DNA of 64,000 bases from a virus. The translations under genes were made by a program, and so were the position numbers. The first letter of the stretch is position 1. Every line of letters starts with the position of its first letter. Of this stretch, positions 54,658-62,748 are shown one piece after another. Under the pieces are notes generated by a model. The model was given only the letters and a program-made list of their open reading frames with translations. It made no database searches and was not told where the DNA came from. The stretch covers positions 1-64,000 of the IMG/VR virus record IMGVR_UViG_3300010371_000003; one strand, written 5' to 3'.

Positions 54658-55484
54658 GCGCGCCTCCCCGTGAAGTCGACGACCCAGATGTCCTCGGTCA
54701 AGACCCACTCCATATAGGCGTAGGTGAACCAGCAGCGGCCGTTGTCGCCCCAGTTCGGGCCCCAGGAATTCGGGACGCGGACCCGCGCGTTCGCCGGGTC
54801 GTCACCGGAGCCCATCAGGGCATGGCCGCCGGCGAGGGGCTGGTCCTGGGGCACGTCGACGGTGAAGTCGGGCCCGAGCTTGTTCTCGCAGAAGTCCTCG
54901 GTCACCTGCGTCCCGAAGACGATCGGCAGGCGCGCCGCCAGCGCCTTTCGGATGTCGTCGATGCGGCGGCCGCCCTCCGTCAGGATGCGCGTCGCGTGGA
55001 ACGGCGCGATCGCGTCGAACGCCTCGCGGTACGCCTCGGCCGAGGGCTTGGTCTTGTACGGCCCGTTGGGGTCGTCGCTGTACGGCCAGATATGCTCTGG
55101 CGGCAGGCCCAGCTTCTGGATCGCCTCGAACGCGTCCGAGATGATCCCGCCGTCGAACGACTCGACGTCGTGCTCGAGCGCGTGGGCGAAGTAGACCACC
55201 CAGAGGCGCGAACCGAGCTCCGGGACCGGCGACGCGCCGTTCAACACCTGCAGCGCGCGGATCGCCTGCAGGGGGGCGTTCGCAAAACAGAACGGCGCGC
55301 CGCCCTGGTTCACGACCTCGCCCACCGCCGCGTCGATGTCCATCGTGCCGAGGCTGCCAGCGGCCGGCAGCGCCGCTAGCTTCGGCGCCGCGTCCGGGTA
55401 CGGGAGCCCGAGCTTGTGGCGCCCGTCGGGCTTGTAGCCCAGGCCGCGGCCGGCGTGGGCCAGCTTGGTGCCGCGCGCGGGCAT
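54654..55484 (-). CDS. Papain-family (C1) cysteine peptidase
   Basis: 276 residues from ATG 55484 (TGATG overlap). Catalytic set visible: Q60 and C66 in NQGGAPFCFANAPLQA, H221 in LAGGHALMG, N239 in VPNSWGPNWGDNGRCWF. This is the C1A order Q-C-H-N with the SWG signature. The Trp after the catalytic Cys is Phe. No signal peptide or recognisable inhibitory pro-region. Typical bacterial C1A members are rare in phages. It sits between lipoprotein-like genes in the head region, so it may be a virion-processing protease or a host-interaction factor. Confidence 0.88.
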   Translation of the reverse strand: MPARGTKLAHAGRGLGYKPDGRHKLGLPYPDAAPKLAALPAAGSLGTMDIDAAVGEVVNQGGAPFCFANAPLQAIRALQVLNGASPVPELGSRLWVVYFAHALEHDVESFDGGIISDAFEAIQKLGLPPEHIWPYSDDPNGPYKTKPSAEAYREAFDAIAPFHATRILTEGGRRIDDIRKALAARLPIVFGTQVTEDFCENKLGPDFTVDVPQDQPLAGGHALMGSGDDPANARVRVPNSWGPNWGDNGRCWFTYAYMEWVLTEDIWVVDFTGRRA

Positions 55485-55648
55485 CACCAGCACCATCCGT
55501 GGTATCCAAGTTTCTCGGGCGCGCCCTCCGGGTCGGCCTTCGCCAGTCTGCGCAGCTTCCGGTGAACGCGATTTTTCTCGAACGCGCGCGACTTGCGCGC
55601 ACCGGAATGAAGGTGCTGCGCGAGCTTCTCGGGACGGCCCAGGCTCAT
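55484..55648 (-). CDS. Small basic protein
   Basis: 54 residues, SLGRPEKLAQHLHSGARKSR onward, with RVHRKLRRLAKA. ATG 55648 overlaps the lipoprotein stop and its TGA overlaps the papain ATG. Very basic, maybe DNA binding. Function unknown. Confidence 0.6.
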   Translation of the reverse strand: MSLGRPEKLAQHLHSGARKSRAFEKNRVHRKLRRLAKADPEGAPEKLGYHGWCW

Positions 55649-56247
55649 CGCGCCACGTCGCCCCGCCAGCACTCGCACCCGCCGCCGGGCACCGGCGTGC
55701 CGTGGCGTGCACCGCAGTAGGTGTCGCAGGTGGCCAGCGCCTGCGCGTCGCCTGCACCGATGCGGCGCATGCGCTGAACGTCCCTCGCCGCCCCCATGAT
55801 CCATTCGTGCTCGTCAGGACTGAGCTGGTTCCACGACAGGAACACGCCGCGCTCGCTGAGCAGCTTTGCCCGCTGGTCGCGTACAACCTCCTCCGGCGTC
55901 AACCCAGTCTTCCCGACGCGCGCGGCGGCGTCCTTGGCGATCTTGTCGATGACGCACTGGACGTCGGCCTTCCCGCTCGGCCCGATCTCTTCGGCGACCG
56001 TCTGGAGGCCTTCGATCACACAGGCGGGCAGCGCCTGGCCGCCGGAGCTCAACTCGCACACCAGCGCCGTTTCGATCCCGTTCACGAGGTCGCCGATCGC
56101 GCCCTTCACGTCGGGGCCGAAGCACTGGCGGATGTCGTCGGGGACGTCCTTCACCTTCTTGGGCAGGAAGCAACCGGACGCGCCGGCGCCGAAGGCGGCC
56201 ACGAAAGCGATGCCCATCCTCAGGGCGATGACTCTGTTTGGTCTCAT
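55645..56247 (-). CDS. Lipoprotein
   Basis: 200 residues with GGAG upstream of ATG 56247. RVIALRMGIAFVAAFGAGAS then GCFLPKK: lipobox-like ASGC at Cys26. The mature part is alpha-helical with six cysteines (CFGPDVK, ALVCELS, PACVIEG, VQCVIDK, ATCDTYCG, GCECWRGD). No known family. Belongs to the lipoprotein/papain block. Confidence 0.65.
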   Translation of the reverse strand: MRPNRVIALRMGIAFVAAFGAGASGCFLPKKVKDVPDDIRQCFGPDVKGAIGDLVNGIETALVCELSSGGQALPACVIEGLQTVAEEIGPSGKADVQCVIDKIAKDAAARVGKTGLTPEEVVRDQRAKLLSERGVFLSWNQLSPDEHEWIMGAARDVQRMRRIGAGDAQALATCDTYCGARHGTPVPGGGCECWRGDVAR

Positions 56248-56516
56248 CGGGTCTGCTCCTTCTTTTCCTTGCGCTTGGCGTCGGTCGGGAACGGCGCGCA
56301 GGCCGGGTCCGTGTTCCACGGGTTCGTGCACGGCAGGCACGACCGATCGTTCGGCGCGCACGGCTTCGGCGGCGGGTTGTTGCCGCAGCCGGAGACCGCC
56401 CCCGCGAAAAGGCTGATGGCCACGACCAGCAGCACGTCCGCGCTGACTACCTGCAGCACGTTCCAGATCGTCTTCACGGGATCGATGGTCAGGGCGTTTT
56501 TGGACGACCCCAACAA
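56244..56516 (-). CDS. Lipoprotein or anchored Cys-rich protein
   Basis: 90 residues. A hydrophobic stretch VLQVVSADVLLVVAISLFAG (about 20-39) ends SGCGNN, so a late lipobox near Cys44 is possible. Then PKPCAPNDRSCLPCTNP with four cysteines, and a basic end KRKEKKEQTR. First gene of the lipoprotein/papain block. Confidence 0.6.
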   Translation of the reverse strand: MLGSSKNALTIDPVKTIWNVLQVVSADVLLVVAISLFAGAVSGCGNNPPPKPCAPNDRSCLPCTNPWNTDPACAPFPTDAKRKEKKEQTR

Positions 56517-56538
56517 TGGGAGCCGCTACGATGCGCGG

Positions 56539-56736
56539 ATGCCGCGCCCGCCGCGCTCCGCGAACGACCCGCGGGTGCGCCCTTCGACCTGGCGGAAGAC
56601 GCTGCGCGCCGAGGACCTGGTCGACGAGCTTGCGGCCAAGCGGGCAGAGGACAGGATCGTCGGCGAGGTGCCGGGGCGCGCCCAGGGCGCGGTGCGTTCA
56701 ATGCTCCGCGGGCTTCGCCGGCGCCTGTTCGGGTAG
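56539..56736 (+). CDS. Small + strand hypothetical protein
   Basis: 65 residues, MPRPPRSANDPRVRPSTWRK, then AEDLVDELAAKRAEDRIVGE and RSMLRGLRRRLFG. Natural-looking helical end. The 3' end overlaps the convergent RHH gene by 39 bp. No Shine-Dalgarno fits well; an alternative frame starts at 56531. Moderate support only. Confidence 0.45.
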   Translation: MPRPPRSANDPRVRPSTWRKTLRAEDLVDELAAKRAEDRIVGEVPGRAQGAVRSMLRGLRRRLFG

Positions 56737-56916
56737 GGCCACCTTTTCCCGTTCGCGCTGGGCGAAGTAGGCGCCCAGGGCGTCCTCGAGGATATCCCGC
56801 TGCGCGCGGCCCTCGAGGCGCGCTGCCTGAATCAGGCGGTTCTTGACGCTGGTGGGGATCCAGACGGCGAGCTGCGAAAAGCCGGGCTGGTTCCGGCGGA
56901 CGTTCGGCGCTGTCAC
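56698..56916 (-). CDS. Ribbon-helix-helix-like protein
   Basis: 72 residues. GFSQLAVWIPTSVKNRLIQA and QRDILEDALGAYFAQREREK: strand followed by two helices as in Arc/CopG proteins. ATG overlaps the portal stop (four bases). May regulate the late operon or the + strand neighbour. Confidence 0.6.
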   Translation of the reverse strand: MTAPNVRRNQPGFSQLAVWIPTSVKNRLIQAARLEGRAQRDILEDALGAYFAQREREKVALPEQAPAKPAEH

Positions 56917-59105
56917 TTCGACGTCACGTCCCCGACCTGTTTGTGCGCCGACAGGCGCCCGCCCAGGTTCGCCATGATCCGCGTCTTCGCGACGGCCGCG
57001 GCGAGGGACTTCGGGTCCATCGTCTTGTAGAGCCGCAGCAGGCGCTGCTCGAGGTCCTGGGGCCCGCGCGCCGCCTCGATCTCGTGCTTCACCGCGACCA
57101 GGTCGACGGCCATCGCGCGCGCGCCGAGGGTGGTGGCCGCGCGCTCGAGGCCCTCGGCATACTTCAGCGCCTTGGGGCTGGGCGTCCGCTGGGCGGCCTG
57201 GCGCGCCTCGATGGTGCGGCGGAACAGCGTGGTCAGCGCGGTGATGGTGGCGGCGCTGCTGGCGCGAATCTTACCGGTGCCGGTCCGCCGCTGCAGCTTC
57301 GCCTTGAACGCCGCCAGGGGCACGACCGACATGCCGCCGAAGGCGCGGTCACCGTCGTTCCGGTGCGCGAGGTAGGCCGCCTGGGCGGCGTCCGGCGACG
57401 CGAAGCCAAGCATCACCTTGTCCTCGTCGAACTTCTTGAAGTCCGGCCCCTGCAGCTGGTGCACGACGTGGACGTTCGCGGCGTCCTCGACGGGCCCGAG
57501 GTAGCAGTCGAGCTCCTCATCGTCGGCGCCGACGTGGCCCTCGATGTAGCCGTAATCGCACTGCATCTCGGTCGATCCGCTCACGCGGCCGTCGGGACCG
57601 TCGTCGCGCCAGTAGCGCGTCGATCCCTTGGGGTTCTCGATCGCGATGGGAAGCCCCGCGAAGGTCGTCCGCCTGACCACGGCGGCCGCCATCTGGGCGG
57701 AGCGCTTGCGGCCGCCCTGCTTCGCGCCGGGCGCCTCGACGTCGTCCTCGGGGCCTCCGCTGGCGGCTCGCGCGCGGGCGGCGTCTTCTTCCGCCTGGAC
57801 GGCCTGCCGGGCCGCCTGCTCCTCTGGGGTGATGGTCGGCAGGCCCGCGGCCTCGAGGACGGCGCGGTCGTCGATCGGCGCGCCCGCCGTCTTCATCTGC
57901 ACCAGGCCGGTGCCCATCTTGTTCAGGGTGTCCGCCTTCGACTGCTGGTCCTCGGGCGGGTCGACCTGCCACATCGGCCGCGGCGCGACCGTCATGTCGC
58001 GGTAGTTGTGCTCGGCGTCCCAGGTCAGGCACTGCTGGTGCAGGCAGGTGCCGATCCCGGCGTCCTTCCGCAGGTAGTTCAGGGACACGGCGGTCGCGCC
58101 GTCCATCCCCAGGCTGCCCTTGCCCTCCTTGACCTCCGTCGAGAGGTTGTGGCCGAGCAGCGCGATCGCGAGGTCGTTGTTGACGTCTTCCTTCGAGGCC
58201 TTGAACCCTTGCCAGGTCTGGGCCTTGGCCTCGACGAGATCGAGGTCGAACTTGCCGACTTTTGGGTCAATGCTCTGCTCGCACATCACGGCGCTCTCGC
58301 CGTTTCGGTTGGCGACCTTCTCGAAGTACTCGTTCTTGACGTCCTCGGGTGCCTCGGCCGGAACGATGGCCTTGTCGATGGCCAGGCCGTTCTTTTCGTT
58401 CTGTCGGCTCCAGTCGCGGTCCGTCCACTGCCGCTTGGTGATCAGGCGGGCGAGGCTGCGCACCGCGCCCTTCTTGAAGGCATCGGTGTAGCCGTATGGG
58501 CACCACAGGATCCACTTGCCGTCGCTGCGCGGGTTTTCGGTGATGTCGGGCAGCGTGATCTCCCCCTGCGCCGTCATGAGGCGGTAGCGGAAGATCGACC
58601 AGTCCCAGCGCAGCCACTGCGGGTTCCAGACCTTGAGGCGCGACGTCCAGCGCAGGCGCTTCCCGTTTCGGTACTGGGTGCCCGGCGCGACGTCGACCCA
58701 GTCTTCCTCGTCGTCCGTCCGCCAGATCAGCTCCCCGATCCCGATTCCCATCAGGATGCCCCAGCCGATGAGGTCCTCGAGGACTGGCGCCGGGAACTGG
58801 GCGTCCCAGCGGCCGGGCAGATCGTCGACGCCGCCCAGGTTGGCGGCGACGCGCTTCGAGATCGCCCGGTCATCGGCCGGCTGGACGATGCGCGGCACGG
58901 ATTCGAGGGCGTCCAGCCGCTTGCGCATCACGCCGTAGAAGCGGTCGTCCCGCCACAGCTGGTCGGCCATGATGGCCGCGTCGCGGAACTGGCCGTTCTC
59001 CAGCCGGGCGACCGTCGCGGCGATCTGGCCGAAGTCGTCCCACCCCGGGTAGGTCAGGGTGGGGAGCTGGCTGACCGCCTTGGTTAGGATGATCTCGACC
59101 GGCAC
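56913..59105 (-). CDS. Portal protein (Mu gp29-like) fused to InPase-like domain
   Basis: 730 residues. The N-terminal 390 residues match gp29/DUF935 portals: DFGQIAATVARLENGQF, DDRFYGVMRKRLDALESVP, RWDWSIFRYRLMTAQGEITL, LAIALLGHNLSTEVKEGKG. Then an Ala/Glu-rich linker (about 440-480) and a domain with LPIAIENPKGSTRYWRDDGP, MQCDYGYIEGHVGADDEELD, DKVMLGFASPDAAQAAYLAH and FGGMSVVPLAAFKAKL, the pattern of the InPase-like domain described in phage polyvalent proteins. A helical C-terminus follows. The fused domain is about residues 495-620; its role is unknown. Confidence 0.82.
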   Translation of the reverse strand: MPVEIILTKAVSQLPTLTYPGWDDFGQIAATVARLENGQFRDAAIMADQLWRDDRFYGVMRKRLDALESVPRIVQPADDRAISKRVAANLGGVDDLPGRWDAQFPAPVLEDLIGWGILMGIGIGELIWRTDDEEDWVDVAPGTQYRNGKRLRWTSRLKVWNPQWLRWDWSIFRYRLMTAQGEITLPDITENPRSDGKWILWCPYGYTDAFKKGAVRSLARLITKRQWTDRDWSRQNEKNGLAIDKAIVPAEAPEDVKNEYFEKVANRNGESAVMCEQSIDPKVGKFDLDLVEAKAQTWQGFKASKEDVNNDLAIALLGHNLSTEVKEGKGSLGMDGATAVSLNYLRKDAGIGTCLHQQCLTWDAEHNYRDMTVAPRPMWQVDPPEDQQSKADTLNKMGTGLVQMKTAGAPIDDRAVLEAAGLPTITPEEQAARQAVQAEEDAARARAASGGPEDDVEAPGAKQGGRKRSAQMAAAVVRRTTFAGLPIAIENPKGSTRYWRDDGPDGRVSGSTEMQCDYGYIEGHVGADDEELDCYLGPVEDAANVHVVHQLQGPDFKKFDEDKVMLGFASPDAAQAAYLAHRNDGDRAFGGMSVVPLAAFKAKLQRRTGTGKIRASSAATITALTTLFRRTIEARQAAQRTPSPKALKYAEGLERAATTLGARAMAVDLVAVKHEIEAARGPQDLEQRLLRLYKTMDPKSLAAAVAKTRIMANLGGRLSAHKQVGDVTSK

Positions 59106-59140
59106 GGGTCTAGCCTCTGTCGGCCGGCGCGCCGCCTCAA

Positions 59141-60577
59141 CTACTGGCGGCGGCGCCCCCCTACCCGGCCGCCGGTCCAGCGCGGCTGGACGCCCTCGAG
59201 CAAGAGCTCCGTCAGCGCCCAGACGAGCCAGTCGACCCGGTTCGGGCTACGGCTATCGGTGAGGGGGTTCCACTGGGTCATCTCGTCCTCGAGCTTCGCG
59301 AAGGCTCCCACGTGGTGCACCTTCCGCTGCTCGTAGAGCGCTGACACGGGCTCGGCTCGGATGGCCTTTCCGCGGCTGGCCGTGACCGCCTTGTAGCTGA
59401 TGTTCGTGTCGTCCAGCGTCTTGATGGTCGACTCGACCATCTCGCCGCCGAAGTTGGTCTCGGCGACGACTCGGTCGGCGCGGCGCTTGTGATAGAGCTT
59501 TCTGACCCGCTCAGCCCAGTCGGCCGGCTTGAGGATGTCCGACTCGTCGTCGAGCACGAAGGCGTGCAGCTCGGGCTCGTCCCACGCGTTCTCGCATTTG
59601 CACCGGCACATCGCGACGCCGGCGGCGCCGATCCCAACCTCATCGCTTTCGCGCGTCGCATCCGACGCGCCGGGCACCTTCTTTTTCGAGCCGCCGGACG
59701 GGTCAACGGCCACCACCACCCGGATCAGCTCGGCCGGCACGTTTAGGACGCGGAGGTCCTCGATCTGCTTCAGCTTCCAGAGCGCGCCGGGGTTGTCGTC
59801 GATGACGTCGCCATCGAGCTCCTGCTTGCCGAGGCGCGTCCCCTTGTACTTCCGATAGACGCGCTCCATGAACTTCGCCGACAGGTGGCGCAGGTTCTCG
59901 TTCGTCGTGCCCCGGATGACGACCGTGTCGCGCTCGGCCAGGATTTCGCGAAAGACCTTCGTCGGCCTGGGCGTCGTCGTGTAGAGCACGCGCGGGTCGC
60001 CGAGCCGGATCATCATGTCGAGCTGATCGCGGACCTCGCCCGCGTATCGCATCGCGCAGAGCTCGTCGACCCAGGCTTTCGAGCCCTGGGGGCCGCGCAG
60101 TCGGTCCGGCTTGTCGCCCGACCGCGTGTAGGCGATCACGCCGTTCGGCCAGACCAGCCGGCGCTTCGACGGCTCGTACCGCGGGCGGAAGTCCGGCGCC
60201 GACATCGCGAGGATTCCCGACTCGGCGCCTTCGACCATGACCGAGCGGACGTCGTCGCTGGTCGGCCCGATGATGTAGATCGGGTTCGGCTCCTGGTTCT
60301 CCGCCCAGTGGCGGACTGCCTCTGCCCCGAAACGGGTCTTGCCCCAGCCGCGGCCGGCCTGGACCACGCACGACATCCAGTCGCCGGGCGGCAGCGACTG
60401 CCCCTCGCGCCGGTTCCATTCCCAGTCGTAGAGGATCCGGCCCCAATCGGCCTCGCTGAACTCTTGGGTAAGCGCCTCTCGGGCAGCCGTCGGGTCCTTC
60501 TGGTGCTCCTCGAGGAAGAGACCAAACAGCTGCTCGAGCCGGCTCTCAGTCCTCGTCGGTTGAAGCGTCGCCAGCAT
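59141..60577 (-). CDS. terL: Terminase large subunit
   Basis: 478 residues. Walker A QAGRGWGKTRFG with GRGWGKT at 75-81, Walker B KAWVDELCA with D171-E172, and a nuclease domain with VAVDPSGG (D292), VVAETNFGG (E373) and NRVDWLVWAL (D449). TTPRPTKVF motor motif between. This is the ATPase-nuclease that cuts and packages phage DNA into the prohead. The stop lies 36 bp from the portal start and the start overlaps the small subunit. Confidence 0.93.
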   Translation of the reverse strand: MLATLQPTRTESRLEQLFGLFLEEHQKDPTAAREALTQEFSEADWGRILYDWEWNRREGQSLPPGDWMSCVVQAGRGWGKTRFGAEAVRHWAENQEPNPIYIIGPTSDDVRSVMVEGAESGILAMSAPDFRPRYEPSKRRLVWPNGVIAYTRSGDKPDRLRGPQGSKAWVDELCAMRYAGEVRDQLDMMIRLGDPRVLYTTTPRPTKVFREILAERDTVVIRGTTNENLRHLSAKFMERVYRKYKGTRLGKQELDGDVIDDNPGALWKLKQIEDLRVLNVPAELIRVVVAVDPSGGSKKKVPGASDATRESDEVGIGAAGVAMCRCKCENAWDEPELHAFVLDDESDILKPADWAERVRKLYHKRRADRVVAETNFGGEMVESTIKTLDDTNISYKAVTASRGKAIRAEPVSALYEQRKVHHVGAFAKLEDEMTQWNPLTDSRSPNRVDWLVWALTELLLEGVQPRWTGGRVGGRRRQ

Positions 60578-61031
60578 CGTCGGGCTCGGGCTCTGTCGCC
60601 TTGACCGCCACGCCCATCACACGCCGGGCCACATCGTCCAGCCTGGTGCGCACGTCGTCGTACGTGATCCGGACCGGGCCGTCGTTCTCGCCCGTGACCT
60701 GGACATGTTGGCGCGCGCGGCCCTGATACTGCTCGAGGAACAGCTTCTGCGCCTGGTCGCCGCCCTTCTTCGCCTTCTGGAAGATCGCCTCCCGCACGGC
60801 CGCGACCCGCGTCTCGCCCTTCTTTCCGTCGGGGTCGGCCTCGTCGGCCCAGGCGACGAACGCCTCACGCTGGGCGCGCCCGTTAATTCCCTTCGGATTC
60901 CGCACCTCTCCGGGCTTGATGGGCCGGAGATTCTCGATCCTGCCGCGCCGCGGCGACTCCATTTCCTCGCCATTTCCTGGCGACGGCGGCTCGGCGGGCC
61001 GCTCGTCCTGCTCATCGGACATCCCGACCAT
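60546..61031 (-). CDS. Terminase small subunit-like protein (DUF5681)
   Basis: 161 residues. RPIKPGEVRNPKGINGRAQR at about 50, matching the DUF5681 signature found in small terminase-like proteins, then REAFVAWADEADPDGKKGET and helices. Acidic C-terminus PEPDDAGDASTDED. ATG 61031 (MVGMSDEQ) and ATG 61022 are both possible. Directly upstream of terL with 32 bp overlap. Confidence 0.7.
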   Translation of the reverse strand: MVGMSDEQDERPAEPPSPGNGEEMESPRRGRIENLRPIKPGEVRNPKGINGRAQREAFVAWADEADPDGKKGETRVAAVREAIFQKAKKGGDQAQKLFLEQYQGRARQHVQVTGENDGPVRITYDDVRTRLDDVARRVMGVAVKATEPEPDDAGDASTDED

Positions 61032-61365
61032 GGTCGCGCCGGGCGGCGCCGGCCCCAACATCCGGGCCCGGCGCGCACGGGGGGCATACCCTTCATCGAG
61101 TACCGGATCCGGATCTGGCCCACCGTGGTTTCGCGGCGGCTCGCGCTTCGATCACTGCCGGGTCCCGGTTGGGCAGCTGGCCCCTGTCAGCTGCCCGCGG
61201 TCTCGCCCAGCGCACAGCTCACGGGGCTGGGTCGTCGTCGCGCGGGCGGCCGGACCTGCCGGCGGTATGGGTCTGCACGGCCGACGAGGATCGATCCGCC
61301 GCGTCCCGGCCCCAACATCGCCGGCTCAGCTTGCGGCCGCGTTTCGTGGCGACAACAGTGTCAGC
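61032..61365. other. Region without a convincing gene upstream of terminase
   Basis: GC-rich sequence between the small terminase and a possible + strand peptide. Contains no clear Shine-Dalgarno or codon pattern and no long inverted repeat. The terminase position makes it a candidate for packaging-site (pac/cos) sequence, without direct evidence. Confidence 0.4.
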
Positions 61366-61512
61366 ATGAAAAACAACTTCGCTTCGCGTCTCCGAAACGG
61401 CATCCGCGCCACCCACCGCCACCGGGCCCAGCAATGGGCGGCGCCGGCCGTCGAGCGCATCGAGCGGCTGCTGCGCCAGCTGGGCAAGCGGCTCGACCCG
61501 CTCGGACGCTGA
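61366..61512 (+). CDS. Possible small basic peptide
   Basis: 48 residues, MKNNFASRLRNGIRATHRHR, then VERIERLLRQLGKRLDPLGR, amphipathic and basic. No clear Shine-Dalgarno. Support is limited to composition and a reasonable helix pattern. Confidence 0.35.
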   Translation: MKNNFASRLRNGIRATHRHRAQQWAAPAVERIERLLRQLGKRLDPLGR

Positions 61513-61695
61513 TCGCCACCCGCCCCAAAATGCGCCCACGCTGGCCGACGCGGCCGGCGGGGGAAGCGTCAGCGCGCGCTCGACGAACGACGCATCGCAT
61601 TGCGGAATGTGCCGTTTTGGCCGCAGCTTGCGCCCATTCCAAGGGTTGGCGTTGGCTGGCGCGCGCTCCAAGACCGGGTCGGACTTGAGCGCGAT

Positions 61696-61764
61696 ATCGC
61701 GCGCGCGCCGGTACAATCGCGCGCGCGCAGTGGACACAAGACAGACTCACAGCGCGCGCGCCTT
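61696..61764. repeat. CG-tract repeats, two exact copies 20 bp apart
   Basis: ATCGCGCGCGCGC occurs at 61696-61708 and again at 61716-61728, exactly 20 bp apart (two helical turns). A third GCGCGCGCGCC tract is at 61754-61764. Alternating CG favours Z-DNA and phased protein binding. Adjacent to the small terminase gene. Confidence 0.6.
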
Positions 61765-61789
61765 ACATAACTACTTGATTTGACCCTGG

Positions 61790-61807
61790 TTAATTTCACT
61801 TAACCCC
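61790..61807. promoter_or_regulatory. Inverted repeat GGTTAA / TTAACC
   Basis: GGTTAA (61790-61795), six bases, TTAACC (61802-61807). It lies 123 bp before the start of the DUF5343-like gene. Shares the GGTTA core with the operator cluster at 20418-20474, so the same Arc-like regulator could act at both. Confidence 0.45.
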
Positions 61808-61929
61808 GACGACTGACGGTGAACGAAAACGTCCGACGAAAAATTCCGCCGTGCTCAAAAATTGTTTCCTCCGCATCTACCGGCCGTGCTACGTTCCTGG
61901 ACAGGCAAACCGAGCATAGGAGACTGGAC

Positions 61930-62673
61930 ATGGCCGACGAACTCAAGACCCCACCATACGTCTCCTGGAAGACGCTCAATTCCGTGTTCGACACGCTCGC
62001 GGAGGGGATGCCGAGCCGCATCGACCGGAGCGTCTTCAGCAACCAGTCTGGCGGCGTCCAGGCGCAGCTGATGACTGCCTTCAAGTTCCTGGAGCTTATC
62101 GAGGAAGACGGCACGCCAACGGCCCTTCTGCGAGCCGTGGCGGTGCCCGGCGAACAGCAGCGCAAAAACGCCCTGACGACCATCCTGTCCTCGGCCTACC
62201 CCGAGCTCTTCGAGGCTGACCTCAAGTCGATGACGGCCGGCCAGCTCTACGAGCTCATGGGGAAGTGCTACAGCTGCACCGGCGAAACCCGGGAGAAAGC
62301 GATCCGATTCCTTCTCGCTGCCCTGCAGTACGCGGAGATTCCGGTCAGCCGGTTGTTGTCGCAGGCACGCGCGGCGACGGGTGGGATGCCCCGGAAGGCG
62401 CGTCGTACAGGCGCGCGCTCTCGAAGCGGTGGCGATGATACGGACGACGACGAGGATGCCGACGAGATCGAGGCCGATCAGTCCCGCTCGGCCCCCGGCC
62501 AGACGAAGACGGTGCAGCTGAAGAGCGGAGGGAGCCTCACCGTCTCAGCAACGTTCGACCCATTCGTGATGACGGCCGACGACCGGACGTTCCTGTTCGA
62601 CCTGATCGACAAGCTGAATGCCTACGAACGAGCCGGCTCCAGCAAGCAGACCACCGGCGGCTCAGACGCTTGA
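61930..62673 (+). CDS. DUF5343-like protein
   Basis: 247 residues. AGGAG seven bases before ATG 61930. PPYVSWKTLNSVFDTLAEGM, PSRIDRSVFSNQSGGVQAQL, ALLRAVAVPGEQQRKNALTT and QLYELMGKCYSCTGETREKA match the N-terminal DUF5343 domain. A Gly/Arg/Asp-rich linker (about 155-180) and a small beta C-terminus follow. DUF5343 is a helical domain of unknown role found in chromosomal and mobile-element genes. It stands alone on the + strand with its own terminator, suggesting accessory cargo. Confidence 0.7.
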   Translation: MADELKTPPYVSWKTLNSVFDTLAEGMPSRIDRSVFSNQSGGVQAQLMTAFKFLELIEEDGTPTALLRAVAVPGEQQRKNALTTILSSAYPELFEADLKSMTAGQLYELMGKCYSCTGETREKAIRFLLAALQYAEIPVSRLLSQARAATGGMPRKARRTGARSRSGGDDTDDDEDADEIEADQSRSAPGQTKTVQLKSGGSLTVSATFDPFVMTADDRTFLFDLIDKLNAYERAGSSKQTTGGSDA

Positions 62674-62693
62674 CCCATCGCAAGGAGATGACC

Positions 62694-62729
62694 ATGCGAA
62701 TCAGGAGGACGCTAGCCTCCGCCGTCTAG
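62694..62729 (+). CDS. 11-residue leader-like peptide
   Basis: ATG 62694 preceded by AAGGAG encodes MRIRRTLASAV and stops at TAG 62729 inside the terminator stem. The spacing between the ribosome site and start is right. Translation through the stem could prevent or allow termination. May simply be a chance frame. Confidence 0.35.
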   Translation: MRIRRTLASAV

Positions 62730-62748
62730 TCCACCGACGACGGAGGCT
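62714..62748 (+). terminator. Intrinsic terminator hairpin
   Basis: AGCCTCCGCCGTC (62714-62726) and GACGACGGAGGCT (62736-62748) form a 13-bp stem with one G-U pair and a 9-nt loop, followed by TTTG. It lies 41 bp after the DUF5343-like stop. This is the most standard terminator in the window. Confidence 0.7.

Larger units (their letters stand above)
61513..61929. promoter_or_regulatory. AT-richer regulatory region before DUF5343-like gene
   Basis: This 417-bp stretch holds the three CG-tract repeats (61696-61764) and the GGTTAA/TTAACC inverted repeat (61790-61807). It is less GC-rich than the window average near 61765-61865. No gene is convincing within it. It would contain the promoter of the + strand gene at 61930 and may contain packaging or partition sites. 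Confidence 0.5.

Noticed and set aside
56943-59087. Long + strand frame opposite the portal gene
   Set aside because: Antisense of a well-identified portal protein.
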